From Agrobacterium genomosp. 13 str. CFBP 6927 (GTDB lineage: Bacteria; Pseudomonadota; Alphaproteobacteria; Rhizobiales; Rhizobiaceae), in contig LT009757.1 in NCBI GenBank assembly GCA_900012615.1, forward strand, positions 1,095,596 through 1,159,595: 64,000 nt of DNA, read 5' to 3'. Position 1 is the stretch's first letter. Each line of letters begins with the position of its first letter. The translations under genes were made by a program, and so were the position numbers. Below are positions 17,872-26,990 of the stretch, piece after piece. The notes beneath the pieces were generated by a model. The model did no database searches and was not told where the DNA came from. It saw only the letters and a list, made by a program, of their open reading frames with translations.

Positions 17872-18591
17872 CTACCGCAGGGAATAACCGCCGTCGCTGA
17901 ACAGCGTATTGCCGGTCATGTTGGTGTTGTCGAGCAGGAACAGCGCCGCGTGTGCCTGCTCCTCAACCGTTGCCGGGCGCTGAACGAGGCACAGCTTTCC
18001 CCAATATTCATAGGCGAGCTCGCGTATCTCAGCCGGCCGTTTGCGCCATAACTCGCTATCGGTTGTTCCCGGTGAAAGGCAATTGACCCGGATTGGATTG
18101 AGCTCAATGGCAAGTCCACGTGCGAGTCCTTCCAGCGCCGAATTACACGCGGCGTAGGCCGGTGCACCAATAGGGCGCACGGATGCCGCGCCTGACATCA
18201 GAAGGACGGATGCGTCAGACGTCAAACGAGGCAGGGCGGCGTGAATGGCCCAATATTGCCCCCAGAATTTCGCTCTGAACAGGTCCTCGCTGGTCTCCGG
18301 GTCGCCTTCCGCGAATGTGCCGGTGCTGTATGACGCTGCCGGCGTGAAAAGCCCGGAAAGCGAAGGGGCTTCGGCAAAGAATTGGGCAAGCGAGGCACGA
18401 TCGGTGATTTCTACGGTGCGGCCTGAAGCCCGATCGCCCAATTCGGCGAGCGTCTTTGACAATCGTTCCTGAGAACGGCCGCCGAGCAGGACATGATCTC
18501 CCCGTTCAACGAGTTTGCGGGCGAGTGCCAATCCGATACCGGATGTGCCCCCGATGATGGCGTAGGTTTGATTTTTGCTCATGGAAGACAT
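17872..18591 (-). CDS. Short-chain dehydrogenase/reductase, atypical active site
   Basis: 239 residues. The cofactor loop GGTSGIG (14-20) and S133 are normal. The catalytic YxxxK reads Y146-A-A-C-N150, so the usual Lys is Asn. Downstream 'IRVNCLSPGTTDSELW' is typical of classical SDRs. The Lys lowers the tyrosine pKa and holds the nicotinamide ribose, so its loss implies low or altered activity unless another base substitutes. It is divergent from a LysR gene 76 bp away, its likely regulator. Confidence 0.85.
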   Translation of the reverse strand: MSSMSKNQTYAIIGGTSGIGLALARKLVERGDHVLLGGRSQERLSKTLAELGDRASGRTVEITDRASLAQFFAEAPSLSGLFTPAASYSTGTFAEGDPETSEDLFRAKFWGQYWAIHAALPRLTSDASVLLMSGAASVRPIGAPAYAACNSALEGLARGLAIELNPIRVNCLSPGTTDSELWRKRPAEIRELAYEYWGKLCLVQRPATVEEQAHAALFLLDNTNMTGNTLFSDGGYSLR

Positions 18592-18667
18592 CTTACGTCA
18601 CATCTTTCACGCGGCAGAAACGCATAATTTTCCTTCGATTGCGGAATGAAATTCGTTAGTAGAAATT

Positions 18668-19588
18668 ATGCGACATCAATCCGGCGATGACATCGGCGCG
18701 TTTCTGGCAGTCTGCGAAGCGGGTAGCTTCGTCGCGGCCTCGGTGCGTTTGCGGCTTTCGGCTTCCGCTGTGGCAAAGTCGGTGGGGCGATTGGAAAATC
18801 GGCTCGGTATAAGACTGTTTCAGCGTACGACACGCAGGCTGCACCTGACGGCAGAGGGTGTGATTTATCGCGATGTTTGCCAGCGAGCGCGCAAGGAGAT
18901 CGAGCGAACCGAGGCAGCAATCGCGGGTCTCGCGCATGAACCGGTTGGCACACTCAATGTCAGTTTGCCGCCGCTCTTTGGTGCGAGGATCGTTGCGCCG
19001 GCGCTCTATGCGCTCTGCCGGCAATGGGTGAACCTTGATTTCAGCATTTCCACTTCGACGGAACCGAGCAACCTCTTGGATGGCACGACCGATCTTGCGG
19101 TCAGGATTGGCGAAGTTCCGGATGTGAGCGGGCTCAAGGCTCGTTTGCTCGGTCACCAGCGCATTGTTCTCTGTGCTTCCAAGGCCTACTTTGAAGGGCG
19201 GCCGGTGCCGCAGAAAATTGAAGATCTGGCGGATCACACCGTGATCGCTTCTCCACGCAACGGCAAACCTGCGCCATGGCAGTTTCGCGGCGCTGAAAGC
19301 GAACTCCTGACCTGGCATCCCAAGGCGCGCCTTTTGCTAGATGGAAGCCTGCTGACGTTTTCGGCAATTGTGGAGGGACAGGGGCTCGGTCTTTTGCCCC
19401 GCTGGCTCATTCGTGACGAGCTGTCCAGCGGACGTCTGGTTTCCGTTCTGGATGATCGGGTTGCCGGGCATTTGCCTATCCATGTGCTGTGGCCGGCTTC
19501 ACCCGTCATGCTGCCTCGTTTGCGCGTGGCGATTGATGCCATTGTGCACGCCACGAGGCCCTTGTTTATGGATGGGACGCTGGCCTAA
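18668..19588 (+). CDS. LysR-family transcriptional regulator
   Basis: 306 residues, with the HTH at 'FLAVCEAGSFVAASVRLRLS' and 'RLENRLGIRLFQRTTR', plus an effector domain with 'NLLDGTTDLAVRIGEVPD'. It belongs to the CrgA/DsdC-like group that often controls a divergent oxidoreductase. Its start is 76 bp from the start of the SDR gene, so a shared regulatory region is likely. Confidence 0.9.
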   Translation: MRHQSGDDIGAFLAVCEAGSFVAASVRLRLSASAVAKSVGRLENRLGIRLFQRTTRRLHLTAEGVIYRDVCQRARKEIERTEAAIAGLAHEPVGTLNVSLPPLFGARIVAPALYALCRQWVNLDFSISTSTEPSNLLDGTTDLAVRIGEVPDVSGLKARLLGHQRIVLCASKAYFEGRPVPQKIEDLADHTVIASPRNGKPAPWQFRGAESELLTWHPKARLLLDGSLLTFSAIVEGQGLGLLPRWLIRDELSSGRLVSVLDDRVAGHLPIHVLWPASPVMLPRLRVAIDAIVHATRPLFMDGTLA

Positions 19589-19697
19589 GCGGCAGAAACA
19601 TATGCGGACGAGCGCTGCCCCAGAAGAAAATTGGAGAATGTATCACCTTCCCTCACAAGGGCGTGAAACCTTTCAGGCGATCATCCGTTAAGCGCCC

Positions 19698-21647
19698 ATG
19701 ACCGACGCTGACGCAGGACCGAAACCGGTCGATGGTGCCGACCAGAATGGTACCAAAACCGCATCCGCGAAGGATGCTCAAGACACCGATGATCCCCTCC
19801 CGCCAGAGGAGATGGAAGCTGCTTTGGGCTTGACGCCTGAAGAGGCCGAACAGGCTCGTCGGAGATATCTGCTGAAGCGCTTCTGGATCAGCGCGCGAGG
19901 TTTCTGGAGCCGTCGTGGCGATGGGCTTGCATGGCCATTCTCGCTCGGGCTTCTGGCAATGATTGGCATAAATGTCGGTGTCCAATATGGCATCAATGTC
20001 TGGAATCGCGGGATCTTTGACGCGATTGAGAAGAGAGACGCGGCTACGGTCTATTTTCTCGGATCCGTTTTTCCGCCACTCGTCCTGGGAAGCGTCTTCA
20101 TCGTGACCTCACAGGTCTATGTCAGGATGCGTATTCAGCGGCGCTGGCGCTCCTGGCTGACAAAGGCGCTGGTTGGAAGATGGATCGCAAATGGCCGTTA
20201 TTATCAGCTCAATCTGATCGATGGCGACCATCAAAATCCGGAGGCGAGGCTTTCTGAGGATATGCGGATCGCCACCGAGGCACCCGTGGATTTCATTTCG
20301 GGTGTCATCGCTGCCTTCGTGTCGGCTTCCACCTTTATCGTTGTTTTGTGGACGATTGGTGGCGCCCTGACGGTCTCGATCGGCGGTACTGTGATTACGA
20401 TCCCCGGCTTTCTCGTCATTGCGGCCGTCATCTATGCGCTCATCACATCCAGTTCCATAGCCTTCATTGCCCGGAACTTCGTCAAGGTTTCCGAAGTCAA
20501 AAACCAGGTCGAAGCGGAGTTCCGCTACACGCTCACCCGCGTCAGGGAAAATGGCGAGAGTATCGCCTTGCTTGGCGGCGAAGACGAGGAGCGCAGCGAT
20601 CTCGACAAGAGGTTCGGTAATGTCCGGCGGCAGTGGCGGTTGATGGCGCAGCAATATATGCGCACGACAATTGTGTCGAATGGATCGATGCTGATTGCCC
20701 CCGTCGTGCCGGTTCTGCTCTGTGCGCCGAAATTTCTCGATGGAAGCATGTCCCTTGGCGAGGTGATGCAGTCCGCGTCCGCTTTCACCATCGTCCAGTC
20801 CGCATTTGGCTGGCTGGTCGATAATTATCCGCGCCTGGCCGACTGGAATGCCTGCGCGCGCCGCGTTGCCTCCCTGATGATGTCGCTGGATGGCCTCGAA
20901 CGGGCCGAAAAGAGCGACACTCTCGGTCGGATCGTGCGTGGCGAAGCGGAAGGCGAGACAATACTCAGCCTCAAGGATGTTTCCGTTTCGCTGGGTGACG
21001 GAACGGCTGTCGTCAAAGAGACGGATGTCGAAATCGGTTCGGGCGAGAGGGTATTGGTGGCGGGGGAATCCGGATCGGGCAAGAGCACGCTGGTTCGGGC
21101 CATTTCCGGTCTTTGGCCATGGGGTGGGGGCAGCGTGAATTTCCGCGCCGGCAGCCGACTGTTCATGCTGCCGCAACGGCCGTATATTCCTGCCGGCACG
21201 CTCCGTCGGGCTGTCTGCTATCCGCAAGCGGCTGAGAGCTGGACGCTGGAAGAGATCGGGGCGGCTCTCGACAAGGTTGGTCTCGGTCAACTCAAGGACA
21301 GGATCGAAGACGATGCGCCCTGGGACCAGACGTTGTCGGGCGGTGAAAAACAAAGGCTGACCTTCGCGCGCCTGTTATTGAATGCCCCCGATATCATCGT
21401 CATGGATGAGGCGACGGCAGCCCTGGACGAAAAAAGTCAGGACAAGATGATGCAGACGGTGATCGATGAACTACCCGACGCCACGATCATAAGCGTGGCG
21501 CATCGTGCAGAACTGGAAGCATTTCATAGTCGCAAGATCACACTGGAACGTCGGGAAGGCGGCGCGAAGCTTGTCAGCGATATTGATCTCATTCCCCGCA
21601 AGGCGAGAGCAGGCTCGCTGCTTCGCCGAATGGTCAAGCGGAAGTGA
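19698..21647 (+). CDS. BacA/BclA/YddA-type ABC transporter (fused membrane and ATPase domains)
   Basis: 649 residues. A charged cytosolic N-terminus (~1-60) precedes about six membrane helices in the SbmA/BacA-like ABC_membrane_2 fold (e.g. 'GINVWNRGIFDAIEKRDAAT'). The C-terminal ATPase has Walker A GESGSGKST, signature LSGGEKQR and Walker B IIVMDEATAALDE. Relatives transport peptides such as nodule-specific or antimicrobial peptides (BclA), long-chain lipids or cobalamin. It follows the lysR gene by 110 bp on the same strand, with no partner gene. The substrate is unknown. Confidence 0.88.
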   Translation: MTDADAGPKPVDGADQNGTKTASAKDAQDTDDPLPPEEMEAALGLTPEEAEQARRRYLLKRFWISARGFWSRRGDGLAWPFSLGLLAMIGINVGVQYGINVWNRGIFDAIEKRDAATVYFLGSVFPPLVLGSVFIVTSQVYVRMRIQRRWRSWLTKALVGRWIANGRYYQLNLIDGDHQNPEARLSEDMRIATEAPVDFISGVIAAFVSASTFIVVLWTIGGALTVSIGGTVITIPGFLVIAAVIYALITSSSIAFIARNFVKVSEVKNQVEAEFRYTLTRVRENGESIALLGGEDEERSDLDKRFGNVRRQWRLMAQQYMRTTIVSNGSMLIAPVVPVLLCAPKFLDGSMSLGEVMQSASAFTIVQSAFGWLVDNYPRLADWNACARRVASLMMSLDGLERAEKSDTLGRIVRGEAEGETILSLKDVSVSLGDGTAVVKETDVEIGSGERVLVAGESGSGKSTLVRAISGLWPWGGGSVNFRAGSRLFMLPQRPYIPAGTLRRAVCYPQAAESWTLEEIGAALDKVGLGQLKDRIEDDAPWDQTLSGGEKQRLTFARLLLNAPDIIVMDEATAALDEKSQDKMMQTVIDELPDATIISVAHRAELEAFHSRKITLERREGGAKLVSDIDLIPRKARAGSLLRRMVKRK

Positions 21648-21681
21648 CGCTTCGGCCGACACTTTGCTCCCACGTCCCACG

Positions 21682-22935
21682 TTACGAGCCCGTTTGAGAG
21701 AGAGGGAGGCGCGACGATGAGATGGCCAGAGGGAGCGCCGTTACAAACACCGGCACGATCAATGCCGACCATGCTGCCCCATAGCCGAAATGGTCGACAA
21801 GGAGACCGAATATGTAGGGGCCGATTGCCATGACCGCCAGACAAATGGTGGAAGCGAAGGCGATCGTTGATGCAATCGAACCTTTCGGCGCACTTTCGGC
21901 GATTTCCAGCAGGTAAAGCGGAAACCAGCCGATGCCGAATATGCCCAGCAGGACAAGCACCAACAGGATAACGGGTGCCGGGGTGCCGATGGGAAGGATT
22001 GCCAGGATTGCGGCAGTGCCTGCGGCAATGATGGATACACGGCCGAATGATTGACCGCGAAGACCGGGCCGAAAGCGATCGCTGATCCATGGCAGCAGAA
22101 CGCGGCCCGGAATGCCCGCAAGCTGTGTTGCCGCGAACATCGAGGAGGCGACAAAGAGGCCAAGTCCCAGTCCGTCAGCCATGAACCCGATGACATGCGC
22201 CGTAAGGGTAAATTGAAAGGCGGACATGGCAATGCCAAGCCGCAATACGGGCCAGAAACCGCTATTCTGACCGACGATGCGGACGAGTTTTGCCAGCGGA
22301 AGCGGCGGCTCCGTTTTTGCCGCCAAATCGCTTCCCTCGCGATACAACCCCCAGAAAAGCGCAGCGCCCAGCACGGAGATCGCGGCGCAGAGCCATGCTG
22401 CGGCATGCCATCCGTAACGGACTGCCATAAAGGGAAGGAGAGCGGCTGCGATCATCGTTCCGAAGGGAACGGCTGCCTGTCGAAACCCTGTCGCGATGCC
22501 GCGTTTGGCGGGCGGGAACCAGCGCATGATCGCCCGCGTGCCGCCCGGCTGGACCGCTGCATAAGTACCACCCAGAAACGCGATGCAGACAAGCAGCGCG
22601 GGCAGGCTGTTTGCGAATGCCGCCGCACATGCCATCGCGATCGCCATGCCGAGCATGGCAATGCCGACGATGCGGCGTTCGCCATGAATGTCGATGGCGC
22701 GGCCGAGCGTGAACATGGTCACGATCTGGATAGCGTTCATGACGGTGACGGCGAGTGACGCGGATGCAAGAGAGACGCCAAAGGCTTCACGCCAGAAGGG
22801 CACGAGAATGTAGATGCCCTGCGACACGAACGAGCCGGCGGTCTGCGTGCCGACTGCCACGGCAAGCACGGCCCAGATCCTGGGATCGGTGACGGAAACG
22901 GGTGTGGGCGAAGTCGAAGAAATCTGTGACGACAC
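21682..22935 (-). CDS. MFS transporter
   Basis: 417 residues from a GTG start with 12 predicted helices. Motif A is degenerate ('FTLGRAIDIHGERRIVG') in the 2-3 loop. A longer reading from an ATG at 23007 exists, but AGGAG lies 7 nt before the GTG and the extension would run through the lysR control region, so GTG is chosen. It resembles cyanate/oxalate-type MFS carriers, but the substrate is not evident. It is divergent from a LysR gene, its probable regulator. Confidence 0.85.
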   Translation of the reverse strand: MSSQISSTSPTPVSVTDPRIWAVLAVAVGTQTAGSFVSQGIYILVPFWREAFGVSLASASLAVTVMNAIQIVTMFTLGRAIDIHGERRIVGIAMLGMAIAMACAAAFANSLPALLVCIAFLGGTYAAVQPGGTRAIMRWFPPAKRGIATGFRQAAVPFGTMIAAALLPFMAVRYGWHAAAWLCAAISVLGAALFWGLYREGSDLAAKTEPPLPLAKLVRIVGQNSGFWPVLRLGIAMSAFQFTLTAHVIGFMADGLGLGLFVASSMFAATQLAGIPGRVLLPWISDRFRPGLRGQSFGRVSIIAAGTAAILAILPIGTPAPVILLVLVLLGIFGIGWFPLYLLEIAESAPKGSIASTIAFASTICLAVMAIGPYIFGLLVDHFGYGAAWSALIVPVFVTALPLAISSSRLPLSQTGS

Positions 22936-23014
22936 GGAAAAGCTCCTATCAAGAGTTTTCGTGCAATAGCCTTCCCGGAGAGCCGATAGAATTAAGGACT
23001 TGCACATTTCAATG

Positions 23015-23029
23015 ATAACAGCTTGTTAT
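23015..23029 (+). promoter_or_regulatory. Palindrome at the lysR start, candidate autoregulatory operator
   Basis: ATAACA-GCT-TGTTAT is a perfect 6-bp inverted repeat overlapping the first bases of the lysR coding region and lying in the gap shared with the MFS gene. Binding here would fit LysR autoregulation and control of the divergent transporter. Confidence 0.4.
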
Positions 23030-23879
23030 GCAAACCATGCGCTCATTGGATCCCATAGCCGTCGAGGCTTTTCTTCTTGTTGCCGAACTGCAGTCGTTCA
23101 CCCGGGTGGCGGGCGTCATGAATACGTCGCAGGCCGCCATATCCCTGCGCCTGCGTCGGCTTGAAGAAATGTTGGGGCATCGCCTGGTCGAACGGACGCC
23201 GCGCCGGGTGCGATTGACGGCGGCAGGGGAACGTTTCCTGGAGCCGGCCCGCGCCTATGTCGCTGCCGGCCGTCGTGCGAGTGATGTCTTTGAGCAGGAG
23301 CCGACACGTCTGGCGATCGGCGTCACGCATCATTTGATCGGAGCCGACCTGCCTCGAATACTCCGGGTGATCAGTGAACTTGAGACCAGCGTCACGCTCC
23401 ATCTTCGTACAGCCGGCACAAGGACCCTGCTTGAACTCTACGATGCCGGAGAGCTCGACGCGATCGTCGTGTTGCGGCATGACGATATCCGACGAGACGG
23501 GGAGCCTCTGTTTCAGGAAAGCTTTGGCTGGTACTCCAGCCCGGATTTTGATCTTCCTGCAAGCGCCCCGGTGCCGCTGGTTCTTCAACCGGAGCCCTGC
23601 AACTTACGAGCCATGGCACTTCGGGCGCTGGATAGCGTGGATATTGCGTGGCGTGAGGCTTTTGTCGGAACCGGGGCAACGGCGGTGGGCGCAGCGGCGG
23701 AAGCCGGCATCGGCGTCGCGCTCCTGGCGCGAAGCGCCGCTCCGGCGGGCGTGCGGGAGGTGAGGAGCCGCTTTCTGCCGGCGCTTCCAAAACTGGATGT
23801 CGTGATGATTTCCACAGTGACCGGCGATCGTGCGAACTCTGCGCTCGCACGTATCACCCGTGCATTTCGATCATCCTGA
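23028..23879 (+). CDS. LysR-family transcriptional regulator
   Basis: 283 residues. The HTH is 'FLLVAELQSFTRVAGVMNTS' and 'RLRRLEEMLGHRLVERTPRR', with a short effector domain. A second ATG three codons in gives an equally good start. Divergent from the MFS gene. It resembles the regulator at 62647-63501 in size and layout, which also stands divergent from an MFS exporter gene, so the two may be paralogues. Confidence 0.9.
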   Translation: MQTMRSLDPIAVEAFLLVAELQSFTRVAGVMNTSQAAISLRLRRLEEMLGHRLVERTPRRVRLTAAGERFLEPARAYVAAGRRASDVFEQEPTRLAIGVTHHLIGADLPRILRVISELETSVTLHLRTAGTRTLLELYDAGELDAIVVLRHDDIRRDGEPLFQESFGWYSSPDFDLPASAPVPLVLQPEPCNLRAMALRALDSVDIAWREAFVGTGATAVGAAAEAGIGVALLARSAAPAGVREVRSRFLPALPKLDVVMISTVTGDRANSALARITRAFRSS

Positions 23880-24048
23880 CGAGGCGGGTATTTGCCTTTT
23901 CTGGGCTTTTGGAGAGCCAGCGCCGAAGTACCTTTGGTTCAACTGCCTCGTAAATTCTTTTAGTCATTGGCCCCGTAAATTCTTGGCAGCCGCCGCAGAG
24001 CATCTTAGACTCGGCCGATCGTATCGACATGGGCAGAAGGAGTTGACG

Positions 24049-24258
24049 ATGAAGATCAGTGCGCGCAATCGCCTCAAGGGCAAGATCATCGATGTCGTCA
24101 AAGGGGCGACAACTGCACATGTGCGTATCGATATTGGTGGCGGTATTGTCGTCACCTCATCCATTACCAATGATGCCGTCGATGAACTTGGACTGAAGGT
24201 CGGCGGGGATGCCTATGCTGTCGTCAAGGCATCGGACGTCATGGTCGCGGTGGACTGA
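24049..24258 (+). CDS. Molybdate-binding TOBE-domain (molbindin-like) protein
   Basis: 69 residues, one Mop/TOBE domain: MKISARNRLKGKIIDVVKGA followed by 'VTSSITNDAVDELGLKVGGD' and 'AYAVVKASDVMVAVD'. Proteins of this kind assemble as hexamers that bind molybdate or tungstate in the cytoplasm. AGAAGGAG lies 6 nt before the ATG. An upstream in-frame extension of 73 codons has no similarity and is rejected. It is monocistronic, with no molybdate transporter nearby. Confidence 0.92.
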   Translation: MKISARNRLKGKIIDVVKGATTAHVRIDIGGGIVVTSSITNDAVDELGLKVGGDAYAVVKASDVMVAVD

Positions 24259-24599
24259 TCCGCCCCCCCTCGAGCTTCTGACAAAAAAGCGGCGTCGGCT
24301 CATCCGTATATTGGGTGAGCGGACAACACTCGCAAGTTAAGTCCTTGCCGATAGGCATTTAAGCGACTACCGATATATTCTCATAAACATATCGACGATC
24401 ATCAATACCGGGGTGACTTGTCAGCGCTGCCGCGCCGAATTTTCGGGACGGCCAGACCTTCAGGCGAAACGAAATGGCCGCGTTACACCTTGAAATGGCG
24501 TTTGCGTCCCGATCACGAATATGTGCTCCGAGGGCTGTAACTTCCTCGGCCTTGCCCTCGTAAATATTGAAAGAATTGGTTCAACGGGAGGATCGAGCA
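24259..24599. other. Intergenic region upstream of the methionine-sulfoxide repair operon
   Basis: 341 bp with no credible ORF. It includes an ECF-like promoter at 24537-24564 and an overlapping inverted repeat CGAGGGC/GCCCTCG. The rest shows no other recognised element. Confidence 0.6.
24537..24564 (+). promoter_or_regulatory. Candidate ECF-sigma promoter of the msr operon
   Basis: GTAACT, 16 bp, then CGTAAA. This matches the GTAAC-N16/17-CGWA style of alphaproteobacterial ECF promoters known in front of oxidative-stress and Msr genes (e.g. Caulobacter SigF, Bradyrhizobium EcfF regulons). It ends 35 bp before the msrB start. No cognate sigma factor lies in the window, so the assignment is inference. 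Confidence 0.45.
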
Positions 24600-25085
24600 A
24601 TGGTGAACAGACGAGAGCTTCTCAAAGGAGCGGCATTCGCGGCGATTGCGCTTCAGCTTGGTGGCGGACGAGCGTTTGCCGCGACGGGTTCTTTCCCCAT
24701 CACCCTGACCGATGAGGAATGGCGCAAACGCCTTACCCCGGATCAATATGAGGTTTTGCGGAAAGAGGGCACGGAATATCCGGGATCCAGCCCATTGCTG
24801 CATGAAAAGCGCCGGGGCAATTTCGCCTGCGCCGGTTGCGATCAGGAGGCGTTTTCTTCCACCACCAAGTTCGAAAGTGGAACCGGGTGGCCGAGCTTCT
24901 GGGCCCCCTTGGAAAACGCGGTCGGCACCACGCAAGATACCTCTCTTGGAATGGTGCGAACGGAGGTCCATTGCGCCCGTTGCGGCGGTCATCTGGGCCA
25001 TGTTTTCGATGACGGTCCCAAGCCAACCGGTCTTCGCTATTGCCTGAACGGCGTGGCGCTGAACTTCCATCCGACGTCGGCCTGA
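24600..25085 (+). CDS. msrB: Peptide-methionine (R)-S-oxide reductase, Tat-exported
   Basis: 161 residues from the ATG preceded by GGGAGG; an upstream ATG is disfavoured because it buries the signal. The Tat signal [20 protein letters not shown] ends near AFA-ATG. The MsrB fold has zinc pairs CAGC and CARC, 'GTGWPSFW' and the catalytic Cys in RYCLNG. It reduces R-methionine sulfoxide in periplasmic proteins. First gene of a four-gene run with dipZ, msrA and fRMsr. Tat export implies folding with zinc before transport. Confidence 0.94.
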   Translation: MVNRRELLKGAAFAAIALQLGGGRAFAATGSFPITLTDEEWRKRLTPDQYEVLRKEGTEYPGSSPLLHEKRRGNFACAGCDQEAFSSTTKFESGTGWPSFWAPLENAVGTTQDTSLGMVRTEVHCARCGGHLGHVFDDGPKPTGLRYCLNGVALNFHPTSA

Positions 25086-25103
25086 CCGATAGGGAATATT
25101 GCG

Positions 25104-26978
25104 ATGTTGCTGTTTCTTCTCGCCTATACAGGCGGCGTGCTGACGATCGTCAGTCCCTGCATCCTGCCGGTTTTGCCGTTTGTTTTTGCACGTGCCGGTC
25201 GACCTTTCATGACCAGCATCCTTCCCATGCTGGTCGGCATGGCGGCAACCTTCGCCGGCGTGGCGACACTCGCGGCGGTCGGGGGCGGCTGGGCGGTCGA
25301 AGCCAATGAATATGGGCGGGTGGCGGCCATCACGCTGCTGGCAGTCTTTGGCATCTTTCTGCTCTTCCCGTCATTGTCGGAGCGTCTGACCCGGCCGCTG
25401 GTGGCGCTGGGCGCGAGACTTTCGCAATCAGCCGACCGGGAAACAGGCCGTGGTTCGGTTGTCGCCGGATCGTTGATGCTCGGCGTCGCCACCGGCCTCC
25501 TGTGGGCCCCGTGCGCGGGACCGGTTCTCGGCCTCATTCTGACTGGAGCGGCACTACAGGGGGCCAATGTCGGAACCTCGCTTCTGCTGCTTGCCTATGC
25601 GCTCGGCGCGGCGACGTCTTTGATGCTTGCCCTTCTGATCGGCGGCCGGGTTTTTCAGGCCATGAAACGCTCCATCGGGGCAGGGGAATGGATAAGGCGC
25701 GGCCTGGGCATTGCCGTGCTTGTCGCGGTCGCCGCAATCGGCCTCGGCCTCGATACCGGCTTCCTGACACAGGCGTCGCTTGCCAGCACCTCAGCGCTCG
25801 AACAGAAGCTGATCGATGGATTGGGCGGCAAGCCGGATCAGGATATCGCTGGAGGCGGCGCGATGAAGCCCTCGACCGTGATGCAGAAGGATGCCGTGCA
25901 GAATGGCGCGATGCAGGGCAATCCCGCGATGATGTCTGCCAATCCGGCCGCGATGAGTGGCTTGAGCGCGATGATGATGCAGGGCAAGCCATCGGCGTCC
26001 ACCGCAGAACAGCTTCCGGTCGAAGGCACCGCTCCGTCGCTCGCAGGCGCGGTTGAATGGCTCAATTCGCAACCCCTGAGCATGGAGCAGCTGAAGGGCA
26101 AGGTCGTGCTCGTCGACTTCTGGACCTATTCCTGCATCAACTGCCTGCGGTCTATCCCCTATGTCCGCGCCTGGGCCGAAAAATACAGGGATCAGGGACT
26201 TGTCGTGATCGGCGTGCACGCACCGGAATTCGCTTTTGAAAAACGCATCGACAATGTCAAAAAGGCGATTGCTGATCTCGGTATTGTTTACCCCGTCGCC
26301 GTCGATAATGACTATGCGATCTGGCGGGCATTCAGTAATCAATATTGGCCGGCGCATTACTTCATCGACGCAAAGGGACAGGTCCGCTACCATCATTTCG
26401 GTGAGGGCGAATACGACCGGTCGGAGCGTGTCATCCAGCAGCTTCTTGCGGAAGCGGGAAAGACGGATGTCGGCTCGGATATCGTCGCGGTCACCGCAAG
26501 TGGCACGCAGGCGGCCTCCGACACGGCCGACGTGCAATCGCCGGAAACCTATGTCGGTTACGAACGGGCGCAGAACTTCATCAGTGCCGGCGGGATCGTC
26601 AACGATCAGGCCCACGCCTATGTCGAGGAAAAGCCCCGGCGCAACGAATGGGGTCTAACCGGCAACTGGACGGTTGGTGCCGAACATGCGGCATTGAATG
26701 ACAGCGGCGGCGGCATTTATTATCGGTTCCGGGCCCGGGACCTGCATCTGGTCCTTGGTCCAGGTGCAGATGGCAAGCCGGTGCGCTTCCAGGTCACGAT
26801 TGATGGCAAGCCGCCGCGTGAAGACCATGGCATGGATGTCGATCCCGATGGAAACGGCACCATTACCGAACAGCGCCTTTATCAACTCGTCCGCCAGAGT
26901 GGACCGGTAGAAGATCACACATTCGAAATCCGCTTTCTGGACGCTGGTCCCGAAGCCTATGCATTCACCTTCGGTTGA
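25104..26978 (+). CDS. dipZ: DipZ-type thiol:disulfide interchange protein (CcdA-thioredoxin fusion)
   Basis: 624 residues. A CcdA/DsbD-like membrane part (~1-220, six or more helices) carries the redox Cys pair C19 (SPCILP) and C137 (APCAGP). It is joined to a periplasmic TlpA-like thioredoxin domain with C344-I-N-C347 in FWTYSCINC, then a beta-rich C-terminal domain (~480-624). The linker at 254-292 holds nine Met among 39 residues. It carries electrons from cytoplasmic thioredoxin to the periplasm, here presumably to MsrA and MsrB. The start is 18 bp after msrB. Confidence 0.92.
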   Translation: MLLFLLAYTGGVLTIVSPCILPVLPFVFARAGRPFMTSILPMLVGMAATFAGVATLAAVGGGWAVEANEYGRVAAITLLAVFGIFLLFPSLSERLTRPLVALGARLSQSADRETGRGSVVAGSLMLGVATGLLWAPCAGPVLGLILTGAALQGANVGTSLLLLAYALGAATSLMLALLIGGRVFQAMKRSIGAGEWIRRGLGIAVLVAVAAIGLGLDTGFLTQASLASTSALEQKLIDGLGGKPDQDIAGGGAMKPSTVMQKDAVQNGAMQGNPAMMSANPAAMSGLSAMMMQGKPSASTAEQLPVEGTAPSLAGAVEWLNSQPLSMEQLKGKVVLVDFWTYSCINCLRSIPYVRAWAEKYRDQGLVVIGVHAPEFAFEKRIDNVKKAIADLGIVYPVAVDNDYAIWRAFSNQYWPAHYFIDAKGQVRYHHFGEGEYDRSERVIQQLLAEAGKTDVGSDIVAVTASGTQAASDTADVQSPETYVGYERAQNFISAGGIVNDQAHAYVEEKPRRNEWGLTGNWTVGAEHAALNDSGGGIYYRFRARDLHLVLGPGADGKPVRFQVTIDGKPPREDHGMDVDPDGNGTITEQRLYQLVRQSGPVEDHTFEIRFLDAGPEAYAFTFG

Positions 26979-26990
26979 AAGGAAAAGGTC

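Noticed and set aside
22936-23007. 24-residue N-terminal extension of the MFS protein
   Set aside because: It lies in the divergent control region, and the GTG at 22935 has a good AGGAG site.
24444-24453. Single CGGGACGGCC that resembles one guanidine-II hairpin before msrB
   Set aside because: The stem does not close properly and there is no partner hairpin within 40 nt.
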